Source: Porphyromonadaceae bacterium UBA7042 (GTDB taxonomy: Bacteria; Bacteroidota; Bacteroidia; Bacteroidales; Muribaculaceae). From it: a stretch of 48,928 nt of DNA. Position numbers and translations under genes: made by a program. This document shows positions 35,956 to 43,214 of the stretch, piece after piece. The DNA is taken from assembly GCA_002494015.1 (NCBI GenBank), contig DLAR01000048.1:1-48928 (forward strand), in the 5' to 3' direction. Below the pieces are notes generated by a model. The model worked only from the letters and a program-made list of their open reading frames with translations. It was not told where the DNA came from and did not search any database. Numbering within the stretch: position 1 is the stretch's first letter; every line of letters starts with the position of its first letter.

Positions 35956-37188
35956 ATGAAAAAACTTATATTGGCGGCAGCGATTCTATCATCAATGACC
36001 GCTTGCCATGACAAGACGGCAACCATAACAATCAGCAACGCGCTTGATTTTGACCGTCATGGCGAAATCGTCGAAATTGCCATTGACAGCCTTCCGGCAA
36101 CTGTCGGCACCGGCAAATTTCTCTATGTCACCGACTGTGAAGGAAACGAAATACCGTCACAGGTCACTCACGACAATCTGCTCATTTTCCCGACTGATGT
36201 CAAAGCGTCTTCAAGCGCGACCTACAAGGTCTGCTCCTCGGAAACACGCCACGACTATGACACAATAGCACGCGGACGCGTTTATCCCGAGCGCGACGAT
36301 GACATGGGGTGGGAAAACGACAAGGTCGGATTCCGAGCCTACGGCCCCGCGCTACAGAATCGTGGCGAGCGCGGATTCGGATATGACATTTTCCTGAAAC
36401 GCGACACCATCTACCCTATCCTCGACATGCTATATGCCATCGAGCTGAATCCCGAGTCATGGGCCCGTGTCGATTCTATCCGCAAGAGCGAGGGCGATGC
36501 CGCAGCCGAGGAATTTATCAAGACTTTTTCCTATCATGTCGACCACGGCTATGGGATGGACTGCTATGCTGTAGGCCCTACCCTCGGAGCCGGTGTGGCG
36601 GCCTTGATGGTCTCTGACACAATTGTGTATCCGTGGTGCTATCGCGAGGCTGAAATTCTTGACAACGGCCCCCTGCGATTCTCGGTAAAACTCGGCTTCA
36701 CGCCGCTGAAAGTGGGAGCCGACACCTCGGTCATCGAAACCCGTGTCATCATTCTTGACTCAGGGTCGCATCTTAACCGCACAGATATTTCATATACCGG
36801 CCTGACCGCTCCGGCTCCAATCGCGACCGGAATAGTGCTGCACGACACCGAGGGAACCGTTACTGCCGACCCCGAGAAGATGTTCATATCCTATATCGAC
36901 CCCACGCAGGGTCCTGATAACGGCAAGGTGTTCATGGGTGCCACATTCCCTGTGAATGTAACCGAAACAAGAGTTGACCGCCACGACGATTCTCCATCCC
37001 ATGTCCTCGCCATCAGTCCCTACACACCCGGTGATACTTACCGTTATTACTGGGGATTCGCATGGGACAAAACCGATATTGACAACATCGATGACTGGAA
37101 CGACCATCTTGCCCGTCAGGCAGCAACACTCCGCTCTCCGCTAAAGATTGAAATAAATAAGTGTTCAAAGTTAAACGATATAAGATAA
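35956..37188 (+). CDS. DUF4861-type lipoprotein
   Basis: 410 residues from the ATG at 35956, chosen because it begins a clear lipoprotein signal (KKLILAAAILSSMTAC, cysteine 17). An upstream in-frame start would add 15 residues before the signal. The mature protein is mostly beta strand, with FGYDIFLKRDTIYPILD, YHVDHGYGMDCYAVGPTLGAG and YYWGFAWDKTDI stretches that recall DUF4861 (PF16153), a family common in uronic-acid PULs. Its function is not known to me. The single-base overlap with KduD (TAATG) ties it to unsaturated uronate handling. Confidence 0.7.
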   Translation: MKKLILAAAILSSMTACHDKTATITISNALDFDRHGEIVEIAIDSLPATVGTGKFLYVTDCEGNEIPSQVTHDNLLIFPTDVKASSSATYKVCSSETRHDYDTIARGRVYPERDDDMGWENDKVGFRAYGPALQNRGERGFGYDIFLKRDTIYPILDMLYAIELNPESWARVDSIRKSEGDAAAEEFIKTFSYHVDHGYGMDCYAVGPTLGAGVAALMVSDTIVYPWCYREAEILDNGPLRFSVKLGFTPLKVGADTSVIETRVIILDSGSHLNRTDISYTGLTAPAPIATGIVLHDTEGTVTADPEKMFISYIDPTQGPDNGKVFMGATFPVNVTETRVDRHDDSPSHVLAISPYTPGDTYRYYWGFAWDKTDIDNIDDWNDHLARQAATLRSPLKIEINKCSKLNDIR

Positions 37189-37982
37189 TGGTAAATTTTT
37201 CACTGGAAGGTAAAGTGGCCCTTGTTACCGGAGCTGCTTACGGTATAGGACTCGCCATCGCTCAGGCATTTGCCGAGGCCGGCGCAAAAATAGTGTTTAA
37301 CTGCTCGCGTCAGGAGACTGTTGACCGCGGCCTCGCCGCCTACAAGGAACTCGGCATCGATGCAAAAGGCTATCTCTGCGACGTGACCGACGAGGACGCT
37401 GTAAAGGCTATGGTCGCCGACATCGAGGCCACCGTAGGCACAATCGACATCCTTGTCAACAACGCCGGGATTATCAAACGTATCCCGATGGAGGAAATGG
37501 CAGTCGAGGATTTCCGCCGCGTCATCGACGTGGACCTTGTCGCCCCCTACATCTGTGCCAAGGCTGTCATCCCGGGAATGATCAAGAAGGGACACGGAAA
37601 AATCATCAATATCTGCTCGATGATGAGCGAGCTTGGCCGCGAGACAGTCAGCGCCTACGCTGCCGCAAAGGGCGGTCTCAAGATGCTCACCCGCAACATC
37701 TGCTCCGAGTTTGGCGAACACAATATCCAATGCAACGGCATCGGCCCCGGCTACATAGCGACCGAGCAGACCGCCCCGTTGCGCGAGCGTCAGCCCGACG
37801 GCAACCGTCACCCGTTTGACTCGTTTATCATTTCCAAGACTCCCGCTGCCCGCTGGGGCACCCCCGAGGACCTCATGGGGCCCGCCGTGTTCCTCGCCTC
37901 CGATGCCTCCAACTTTGTCAACGGCCACGTCCTCTACGTCGACGGCGGCATCCTCGCCTACATCGGCAAGCAACCCAAATAA
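37188..37982 (+). CDS. kduD: SDR oxidoreductase, KduD / gluconate 5-dehydrogenase type
   Basis: 264 residues from the ATG at 37188, which overlaps the previous stop by one base; an upstream ATG in the same frame would add 9 residues. Cofactor motif TGAAYGIG (14-21), NNAG (91-94), catalytic Ser 144, Tyr 157 and Lys 161 (YAAAK) are all present. No export signal, so it is cytoplasmic. In a locus with KduI and KdgK it most likely reduces 2,5-diketo-3-deoxygluconate (DKII) to 2-keto-3-deoxygluconate. Gluconate 5-dehydrogenases are close relatives and cannot be told apart by eye. Confidence 0.85.
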   Translation: MVNFSLEGKVALVTGAAYGIGLAIAQAFAEAGAKIVFNCSRQETVDRGLAAYKELGIDAKGYLCDVTDEDAVKAMVADIEATVGTIDILVNNAGIIKRIPMEEMAVEDFRRVIDVDLVAPYICAKAVIPGMIKKGHGKIINICSMMSELGRETVSAYAAAKGGLKMLTRNICSEFGEHNIQCNGIGPGYIATEQTAPLRERQPDGNRHPFDSFIISKTPAARWGTPEDLMGPAVFLASDASNFVNGHVLYVDGGILAYIGKQPK

Positions 37983-37993
37983 ATAGGGTTTAG

Positions 37994-38217
37994 GGTTTTG
38001 GTTTAAGGTTTAGATAAATGTCATGTATTCTGACATGAGCGTCGGCAGGCACATAACTGACGACCTAATTCCTCTATCAATGGGCGCAAGTCGTCAACTT
38101 CCTCACGAGCTGCCAAGCCTAAATCAACCGCTAAAGTTAACTGGCAAAGCACCTCCATGAGTGAGCCATAAGCGATTTCGCAAAAGAATTCTATTATCTA
38201 AACATTAAACCAAAACC
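37994..38217. repeat. 24-bp inverted repeats framing a four-helix-bundle relic
   Basis: Left arm 37994-38017 and right arm 38194-38217 are inverted copies with one mismatch in 24 bases. The arms are built from GGTTTA/GGTTTTG-like units, and weaker similarity continues outward on both sides. They enclose 176 bases that hold the minus-strand relic. Confidence 0.7.
38021..38191 (-). pseudogene. C-terminal relic of a four-helix-bundle (23S rRNA IVP-type) protein
   Basis: The minus strand reads 56 codons and a stop without interruption, with no start codon at the beginning. The peptide contains EIAYGSLMEV, QLTLAVDLGL and DLRPLIEELGRQL. This is the second half of the four-helix-bundle family (TIGR02436-like, the 23S rRNA intervening-sequence protein, related to the Avd accessory protein of diversity-generating retroelements). 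Full members have about 115-125 residues, so the first half is missing. A stop codon comes just upstream, at the inverted-repeat arm. It lies antisense between KduD and the IIC gene. I am fairly sure of the family resemblance, less of its origin. Confidence 0.7.
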
Positions 38218-38245
38218 TTAAACCAATTAAAATAACCAACCGCGC

Positions 38246-39667
38246 ATGGAACAAGTATTTTCCTATATAATCGGGCTGGGGGCGGCGGTCATGATGCCGA
38301 TTATTTTCACGATTTTAGGCGTGTGTATCGGCATCAAATTCGGCGACGCGCTAAAGGCCGGTCTCAAAGTGGGCGTAGGCTTCATCGGTCTCTCTATCGT
38401 GACCGCCCTGCTCACCTCGGCTCTCGGACCCGCGCTCAACACTGTTGTCGATATTTATGACCTGCAACTCCATGTCTTTGACATGGGATGGCCCGCTGCC
38501 GCAGCCGTTGCCTACAACACTGCCATCGGCGCGTTCATCATCCCCGTGTGTCTCGGCGTGAACCTGCTCATGCTTCTCACCAAGACGACCCGCACCGTCA
38601 ACATCGACCTGTGGAACTACTGGCACTTCGCTTTTATCGGGGCAGTAATCTATTTTGCCAGCGACTCTCTTGCATGGGGATTTTTCGGGGCAATCGTATG
38701 CTACATCATCACCCTCATCCTCGCCGACATGACCGCCAAGAAATTCCAAGGTTTTTACAAAGACATGGACGGCATCTCGATTCCTCAACCCTTCTGCGCC
38801 GGATTCGTTCCTTTTGCTTGGGCCATAAACAAGGGCCTCGACAAAATCCCGGGTATTGAGAAACTCGAAATCGATGCCGAGGGGATGAAAAAGAAATTCG
38901 GACTAATGGGCGAGCCTCTGTTTCTCGGAGTGGTCGTCGGGATTGCCATCGGCTGTCTGACCTGTGATTCTTGGAGCCAGATTGTCGACAAGATTCCCTA
39001 TATCCTCGGTCTCGGCATAAAGATGGGCGCAGTCATGGAACTTATCCCCCGTGTGACCGTGCTGTTCATCGAGGGGTTGAAACCCATCAGCGACGCAACC
39101 CGAAGCCTCATCGCCCGCAAGTTCAAGGGAGCCGAAGGTCTCAACATCGGCATGAGTCCCGCTCTTGTAATCGGCCACCCTGCCACGCTCGTTGTATCAT
39201 TGCTGCTCATCCCCGTGACACTCGCGTTTGCCGTCTTCCTTCCCGGCAACCAATTCCTGCCCCTTGCATCGCTTGCCGGAATGTTCTATGTGTTCCCCCT
39301 CGTCCTGCCCTTCACCCGGGGAAATGTCGTCAAGACGTTCATCGTCGGCCTCGTAGTCATTGTCATGGGACTTTACATGGTGACCAACCTCGCCCCGTGG
39401 TTCACACTCGCCGCCAAGGATGTGTTTGCCGCGACCGGAGACTCGGCAGTCGCCATTCCCGATGGTTTTGACGGTGGAAGTCTCGACTTCGCGTCAAGTC
39501 CTCTCGCATGGGTGATTTTCCAGTGTACCGAAAACCTGAAGTGGGTCGGCTCCGCAATACTCGTCCTCGTCACGATGGCCATGATGTGGTGGAACCGTGT
39601 CCAGATCATCCGCAATCAGAAAGCGATGATTGAGAAAAATTCGACTGAAATTCAAGTAACCGAATAA
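38246..39667 (+). CDS. orphan PTS galactitol-family IIC-like membrane transporter
   Basis: 473 residues with about 10-12 membrane segments and no signal peptide. The start (VFSYIIGLGAAVMMPIIFTILGVCIGIKFGDALKAGLKVGVGFIGL) and later motifs (DMGWPAAAAVAYNTAIGAFIIPVCLGVNLLML, NIGMSPALVIGHPATLVVSLLLIPV) are those of the EIIC-GAT family. No IIA or IIB gene and no HPr or EI gene occurs nearby, and Bacteroidetes generally lack a sugar PTS. It may therefore work as a secondary carrier. It sits between the cytoplasmic KduD and the exported KduI, 16 bases before the latter, so a keto-uronate is the obvious candidate substrate (inference). Confidence 0.88.
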   Translation: MEQVFSYIIGLGAAVMMPIIFTILGVCIGIKFGDALKAGLKVGVGFIGLSIVTALLTSALGPALNTVVDIYDLQLHVFDMGWPAAAAVAYNTAIGAFIIPVCLGVNLLMLLTKTTRTVNIDLWNYWHFAFIGAVIYFASDSLAWGFFGAIVCYIITLILADMTAKKFQGFYKDMDGISIPQPFCAGFVPFAWAINKGLDKIPGIEKLEIDAEGMKKKFGLMGEPLFLGVVVGIAIGCLTCDSWSQIVDKIPYILGLGIKMGAVMELIPRVTVLFIEGLKPISDATRSLIARKFKGAEGLNIGMSPALVIGHPATLVVSLLLIPVTLAFAVFLPGNQFLPLASLAGMFYVFPLVLPFTRGNVVKTFIVGLVVIVMGLYMVTNLAPWFTLAAKDVFAATGDSAVAIPDGFDGGSLDFASSPLAWVIFQCTENLKWVGSAILVLVTMAMMWWNRVQIIRNQKAMIEKNSTEIQVTE

Positions 39668-39683
39668 CAACATTCAACACAAT

Positions 39684-40604
39684 ATGAAAAAGATATTCCT
39701 GTCAGTAGCAGTAGCGGTGGCCGCGTTCTCGGCAATGGCACAGACTGACTACACCGTGATGCGCGCCTGTCACCCTGACGATGTCAAGAACTATGACACA
39801 GAGAAACTCCGTTCCCACTTCATGATGCCCAAGGTGATGGAACAGGACAAGTTCAACTTCACCTACTCGATGTATGACCGTCTCATTTTCGGCGGGGTGA
39901 TTCCTGTAGCCAAAGTAATGACACTCGAAAACATCGACCCGCTTAAAGCGGAATATTTCCTTGAACGCCGCGAACTGGGCGTTATCAACGTGGGTGGCGA
40001 CGGAATTGTTTCAGTCGACGGCAAGGAGTACGAACTTCGTTTCAAGGATGCCCTCTATGTGGGCCGAGGCAACAAAAATGTATCTTTCCGAAGCAAAGAT
40101 GCCGCCAATCCCGCCAAATTTTATATCAATTCCACCCCTGCCCACACTGCCTACAAGACACAGCTCATCACGATAGACGGGCGCAAGGGGTCGATAAAGG
40201 CCAACTCGTTTGCCGCCGGTTCTATGGAGGAAAGCAACGACCGCGTCATCAACCAGCTCATCGTCAACAATGTGCTCGAAGAAGGACCCTGCCAGCTTCA
40301 GATGGGATTGACCGAACTGAAACCGGGAAGCGTGTGGAACACCATGCCGTGTCACACCCATGACCGCCGCGTCGAAGCCTATTTCTATTTCAACGTTCCC
40401 GAGGGTAACGCCATCTGCCACCTCATGGGAGAACCGCAGGAAAACCGCCTCATCTGGCTGCAAAACGAGCAGGCCGTCATGTCGCCCGAGTGGTCAATCC
40501 ACGCTGCCGCCGGCACTTCCAACTACATGTTTATCTGGGGCATGGGAGGTGAAAATCTCGACTATGGCGACATGGACAAAGTCACCTATCTTGAAATGAA
40601 GTAA
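39684..40604 (+). CDS. kduI: 5-keto-4-deoxyuronate isomerase KduI with an N-terminal signal peptide
   Basis: 306 residues. The catalytic part is a full KduI: metal ligands His 224, His 226, Glu 231 (HTHDRRVE) and His 273 (WSIHAAAGT), plus FIWGMGGENLDYGDMD. It converts DKI to DKII. Unlike the cytoplasmic enterobacterial enzyme it has an extra 20-residue Sec-type signal (MKKIF, then a hydrophobic core, then AMAQ-T). The remainder lines up with the ordinary KduI start. Met 26 could serve as an internal start giving a cytoplasmic form of normal length, but the in-frame upstream codons spell a textbook signal peptide. It lies 16 bases after the IIC gene. Confidence 0.9.
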   Translation: MKKIFLSVAVAVAAFSAMAQTDYTVMRACHPDDVKNYDTEKLRSHFMMPKVMEQDKFNFTYSMYDRLIFGGVIPVAKVMTLENIDPLKAEYFLERRELGVINVGGDGIVSVDGKEYELRFKDALYVGRGNKNVSFRSKDAANPAKFYINSTPAHTAYKTQLITIDGRKGSIKANSFAAGSMEESNDRVINQLIVNNVLEEGPCQLQMGLTELKPGSVWNTMPCHTHDRRVEAYFYFNVPEGNAICHLMGEPQENRLIWLQNEQAVMSPEWSIHAAAGTSNYMFIWGMGGENLDYGDMDKVTYLEMK

Positions 40605-40681
40605 GAAGTGGTTTAAACTTATAGCCCGTTGACTGTTACAAGTATCTAACACTTCTTGATGAGTTCAAATCTGATTACGAA

Positions 40682-41998
40682 ATGACCCAAGACTTTAAAG
40701 AAGTAAACGAAAGCTACACTCTCCCCGAGGCAATCCGCGAGGCTCAACGCTGCCTGAAATGCAAGGTGCCGAGCTGTAAAAAGGGTTGCCCCATCAGCAA
40801 TGACATTCCCGACTGGATTGCCGAGCTTGCCAAGGGCAACTTCGGCAATGCCATGTCTATAATCCACAACCGCAGCAACCTGCCGGCCGTCTGCGGGCGC
40901 GTGTGTGCCCACGAGCGGCAGTGTGAGGGAAACTGCGTCCTCGGCAAGAAGGGACAGCACATCAACATCGGCAAACTGGAACGTTTCGTTGCCGACTTTG
41001 ACTCGAATGCAGGACTGACCCACGAGGCAATCCCCGAAAAGTCACGCGGGCGCATAGCCGTCATCGGCAGCGGCCCCGCCGGACTGACAGCAGCAGGCGA
41101 CCTCGCCCGTAGCGGATTTGCTGTCGAGATTTTCGAGATGGAGCCGGAACCGGGCGGAGTTCTGATGTTTGGCATTCCCGAATACCGTCTACCGAAAGAG
41201 GTTGTGCGTCGCGAAATAAAAAAAATCGAAAATCTCGGCGTGGTTTTCCACCTCAACACCACTATCGGTGAAAACTATACCGTCGACGACCTTTTCTCGC
41301 AAGGTTTCGATGCCATCTTCATGGGGACAGGCACCGGTGTGCCGAAAAAGCTCGACATTCCCGGCATCAGACATCCCGGCGTGCGTCAGGCCATCAGGTT
41401 TTTGCGCCGCGTAAGCCTTTATGAAAACGGGTTCCTAAACCGCAACGAAGTCATCGTCGGTAAAGGAGACAAAGTTTTCGTAATCGGTTGCGGAAACACA
41501 GCTATCGATGCCGCCCGCACAGCCGTGCGCATGGGGTCTGACGAGGTCACCGTCGTCTACCACCGCACCATAAACGACATGAGCGCGTTGCGCGCCGAAT
41601 ATGACGACGCGGTTGCCGAAGGGGTGAAATTCCTATGGAAATCATCGGTAGTCGAGATTGACGGCGATTCCGACAGTCCCAAACTCAACCATATCGTCAT
41701 CGATACCGAAGGGAAACGCACGACTGTCGAGGCCGACCATGTCATCATGGCAGTGGGAAGCGCGCCTGCATCACGCATCGTCTCCACGACCGAGGGTATC
41801 GATGTCGACGGAAAAGGATATGTCCTCACCCGCGAAACCCCCTACGGGATGACCTCGCGCAAAGGGGTGTTTGCCGGCGGCGACGTAATCAACCGTCCTG
41901 CGACAGTGGTTCATGCAATGCTTGACGCAAAACTCGTGGCCGAGGGCATAGCCCAATATGTCGATGCAGTAAAACTGTTAGAAACAATCAATAAATAA
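40682..41998 (+). CDS. GltD-like NAD(P)H oxidoreductase (homotetrameric glutamate synthase / NfnL family)
   Basis: 438 residues. The N-terminal Fe-S domain has Cys 24, 27, 32, 36 (CLKCKVPSCKKGC) and Cys 71, 75, 81, 85 (CGRVCAHERQCEGNC), for two 4Fe-4S clusters. The FAD site is GSGPAG (129-134) and the NAD(P) site is VIGCGNTAIDAA. The closest family I recall is TIGR01316, NADPH-dependent glutamate synthase small-subunit type; sulfide dehydrogenase and NfnL proteins share this plan. No large GltB subunit and no NfnS partner is here. It lies 77 bases after KduI and 81 bases before KdgK, an odd place for nitrogen assimilation. Another redox role for the locus is possible. Confidence 0.8.
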   Translation: MTQDFKEVNESYTLPEAIREAQRCLKCKVPSCKKGCPISNDIPDWIAELAKGNFGNAMSIIHNRSNLPAVCGRVCAHERQCEGNCVLGKKGQHINIGKLERFVADFDSNAGLTHEAIPEKSRGRIAVIGSGPAGLTAAGDLARSGFAVEIFEMEPEPGGVLMFGIPEYRLPKEVVRREIKKIENLGVVFHLNTTIGENYTVDDLFSQGFDAIFMGTGTGVPKKLDIPGIRHPGVRQAIRFLRRVSLYENGFLNRNEVIVGKGDKVFVIGCGNTAIDAARTAVRMGSDEVTVVYHRTINDMSALRAEYDDAVAEGVKFLWKSSVVEIDGDSDSPKLNHIVIDTEGKRTTVEADHVIMAVGSAPASRIVSTTEGIDVDGKGYVLTRETPYGMTSRKGVFAGGDVINRPATVVHAMLDAKLVAEGIAQYVDAVKLLETINK

Positions 41999-42079
41999 AC
42001 AAAATAAACAGACAGCCTGATTTCCTTCTGCATCTACTGTAAGATATTATCGCTTCAACTTGAACATATACTTTATTTA

Positions 42080-43102
42080 ATGAGCAAAATTGTAACTCTC
42101 GGCGAAATCATGCTTCGCCTTTCGCCTGCCGGAAACTATCGCTTTACGCAGGTTGATTCTTTTGATGTTATATGGGGCGGCGGCGAAGCCAATGTCGCTG
42201 TTTCCTGCGCCAACTATGGCCATGACGCTTATTTCGTCTCAAAACTCCCCAAGCACGAAATCGGACAGGCAGCTGTCAACGCTCTGCGCCGATATGGTGT
42301 TCTCACTGACCATATTGCCCGAGGCGGAGACCGCGTGGGCATCTACTACTGCGAGACCGGAGCGTCAATGCGCCCGTCAAAGGTCATCTATGACCGCGCC
42401 CACTCGGCAATTGCCGAGGCCGACCCTGCCGATTTCGATTTTGACGCAATCATGGAAGGCGCCGACTGGTTCCACTGGAGCGGCATCACCCCGGCTATCA
42501 GCGACAAAGCGGCCGAGCTGACACGGCTTGCCTGCGAGGCCGCAAAACGCCACGGCGTGACAGTCAGCGTTGACCTCAACTTCCGCAAAAAACTGTGGAC
42601 AAGCGAGAAGGCACAATCCATTATGCGTCCGCTCATGAAATATGTCGACGTGTGCATCGGAAACGAGGAGGATGCCGAACTATGCCTCGGATTCAAACCC
42701 GATGCCGATGTCGAGGGGGGAAATACTGATGCCGAAGGCTACAAGGGCATCTTCGCCGCCATGATGAAAGAATTCGGATTCAAGTATGTAGTTTCTACCC
42801 TGCGTGAGTCATTCTCGGCGACCCACAACGGATGGAAAGCTATGATTTACAACGGCGAGGAATTTTATCAGTCCAAGCGCTACGACATCAACCCCATCAT
42901 TGACCGCGTGGGCGGCGGTGACTCTTTCTCGGGCGGCCTCATCCACGGACTTTTGACAATGGACAACCAAGGCGACGCGCTCGAATTTGCAGTGGCGGCT
43001 TCGGCCCTCAAGCACACCATCCCCGGTGACTTCAACATGGTTACCGCCGAGGAGGTAAACGCTCTTGCCCGAGGCAACGCCAACGGCCGCGTACAGCGAT
43101 AA
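42080..43102 (+). CDS. kdgK: 2-keto-3-deoxygluconate kinase (PfkB family)
   Basis: 340-residue cytoplasmic sugar kinase. The PfkB N-terminal glycine-rich strand is WGGGEANVAVSCANYG (about 32-47) and the ATP/anion-hole motif with catalytic Asp is DRVGGGDSFSGG (about 273-284). The start MSKIVTLGEIMLRLSP is typical of KdgK. It phosphorylates 2-keto-3-deoxygluconate from KduD to KDPG. A KDPG aldolase gene would be the next step but is not in the window. It is the last gene before the terminator at 43132, so it closes the PUL. Confidence 0.9.
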   Translation: MSKIVTLGEIMLRLSPAGNYRFTQVDSFDVIWGGGEANVAVSCANYGHDAYFVSKLPKHEIGQAAVNALRRYGVLTDHIARGGDRVGIYYCETGASMRPSKVIYDRAHSAIAEADPADFDFDAIMEGADWFHWSGITPAISDKAAELTRLACEAAKRHGVTVSVDLNFRKKLWTSEKAQSIMRPLMKYVDVCIGNEEDAELCLGFKPDADVEGGNTDAEGYKGIFAAMMKEFGFKYVVSTLRESFSATHNGWKAMIYNGEEFYQSKRYDINPIIDRVGGGDSFSGGLIHGLLTMDNQGDALEFAVAASALKHTIPGDFNMVTAEEVNALARGNANGRVQR

Positions 43103-43131
43103 CGGACTTTTTGAACAGCCTCTGATTATTC

Positions 43132-43180
43132 AAAGTTCAGAAACAGCAGTCAATTCTGCCGTTTCTGAACTTTTTATTTT
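43132..43180 (+). terminator. Rho-independent terminator at the end of the PUL
   Basis: 13-bp perfect arms (43132-43144 and 43161-43173) with an extra inner GCAG/CTGC pairing, followed by TTTTTATTTT. It separates KdgK from the glucosaminidase gene. Confidence 0.88.
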
Positions 43181-43209
43181 GTCCGATGGTTATGAATTAT
43201 TATTTTTGC
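43178..43209 (+). promoter_or_regulatory. strong Bacteroidetes promoter of the glucosaminidase gene
   Basis: -33 TTTG at 43178-43181, 19-base spacer, then -7 TATTTTTGC at 43201-43209. It is the best promoter match in the window. The predicted start (about 43212-43216) coincides with the ATG at 43215, so the message may be leaderless or nearly so. Confidence 0.65.
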
Positions 43210-43214
43210 AATCA

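Noticed and set aside
37982..38017. Telomere-like GGTTTA repeats after KduD
   Set aside because: The units are irregular and few; they are better explained as the left arm of the inverted repeat around the four-helix-bundle relic.
38246..39667. IIC gene as part of a working phosphotransferase system
   Set aside because: No IIA, IIB, HPr or EI gene is near, and the pathway has its own kinase (KdgK) downstream.
40603..40657. 8-bp inverted repeat (AAGAAGTG / CACTTCTT) between KduI and the GltD-like gene
   Set aside because: The loop is about 39 bases and no T run follows; too weak to call a terminator or operator.
43065..43214. Longer start for the glucosaminidase protein
   Set aside because: It would run through the KdgK end and the terminator, and would put 50 non-signal residues before a clear signal peptide.
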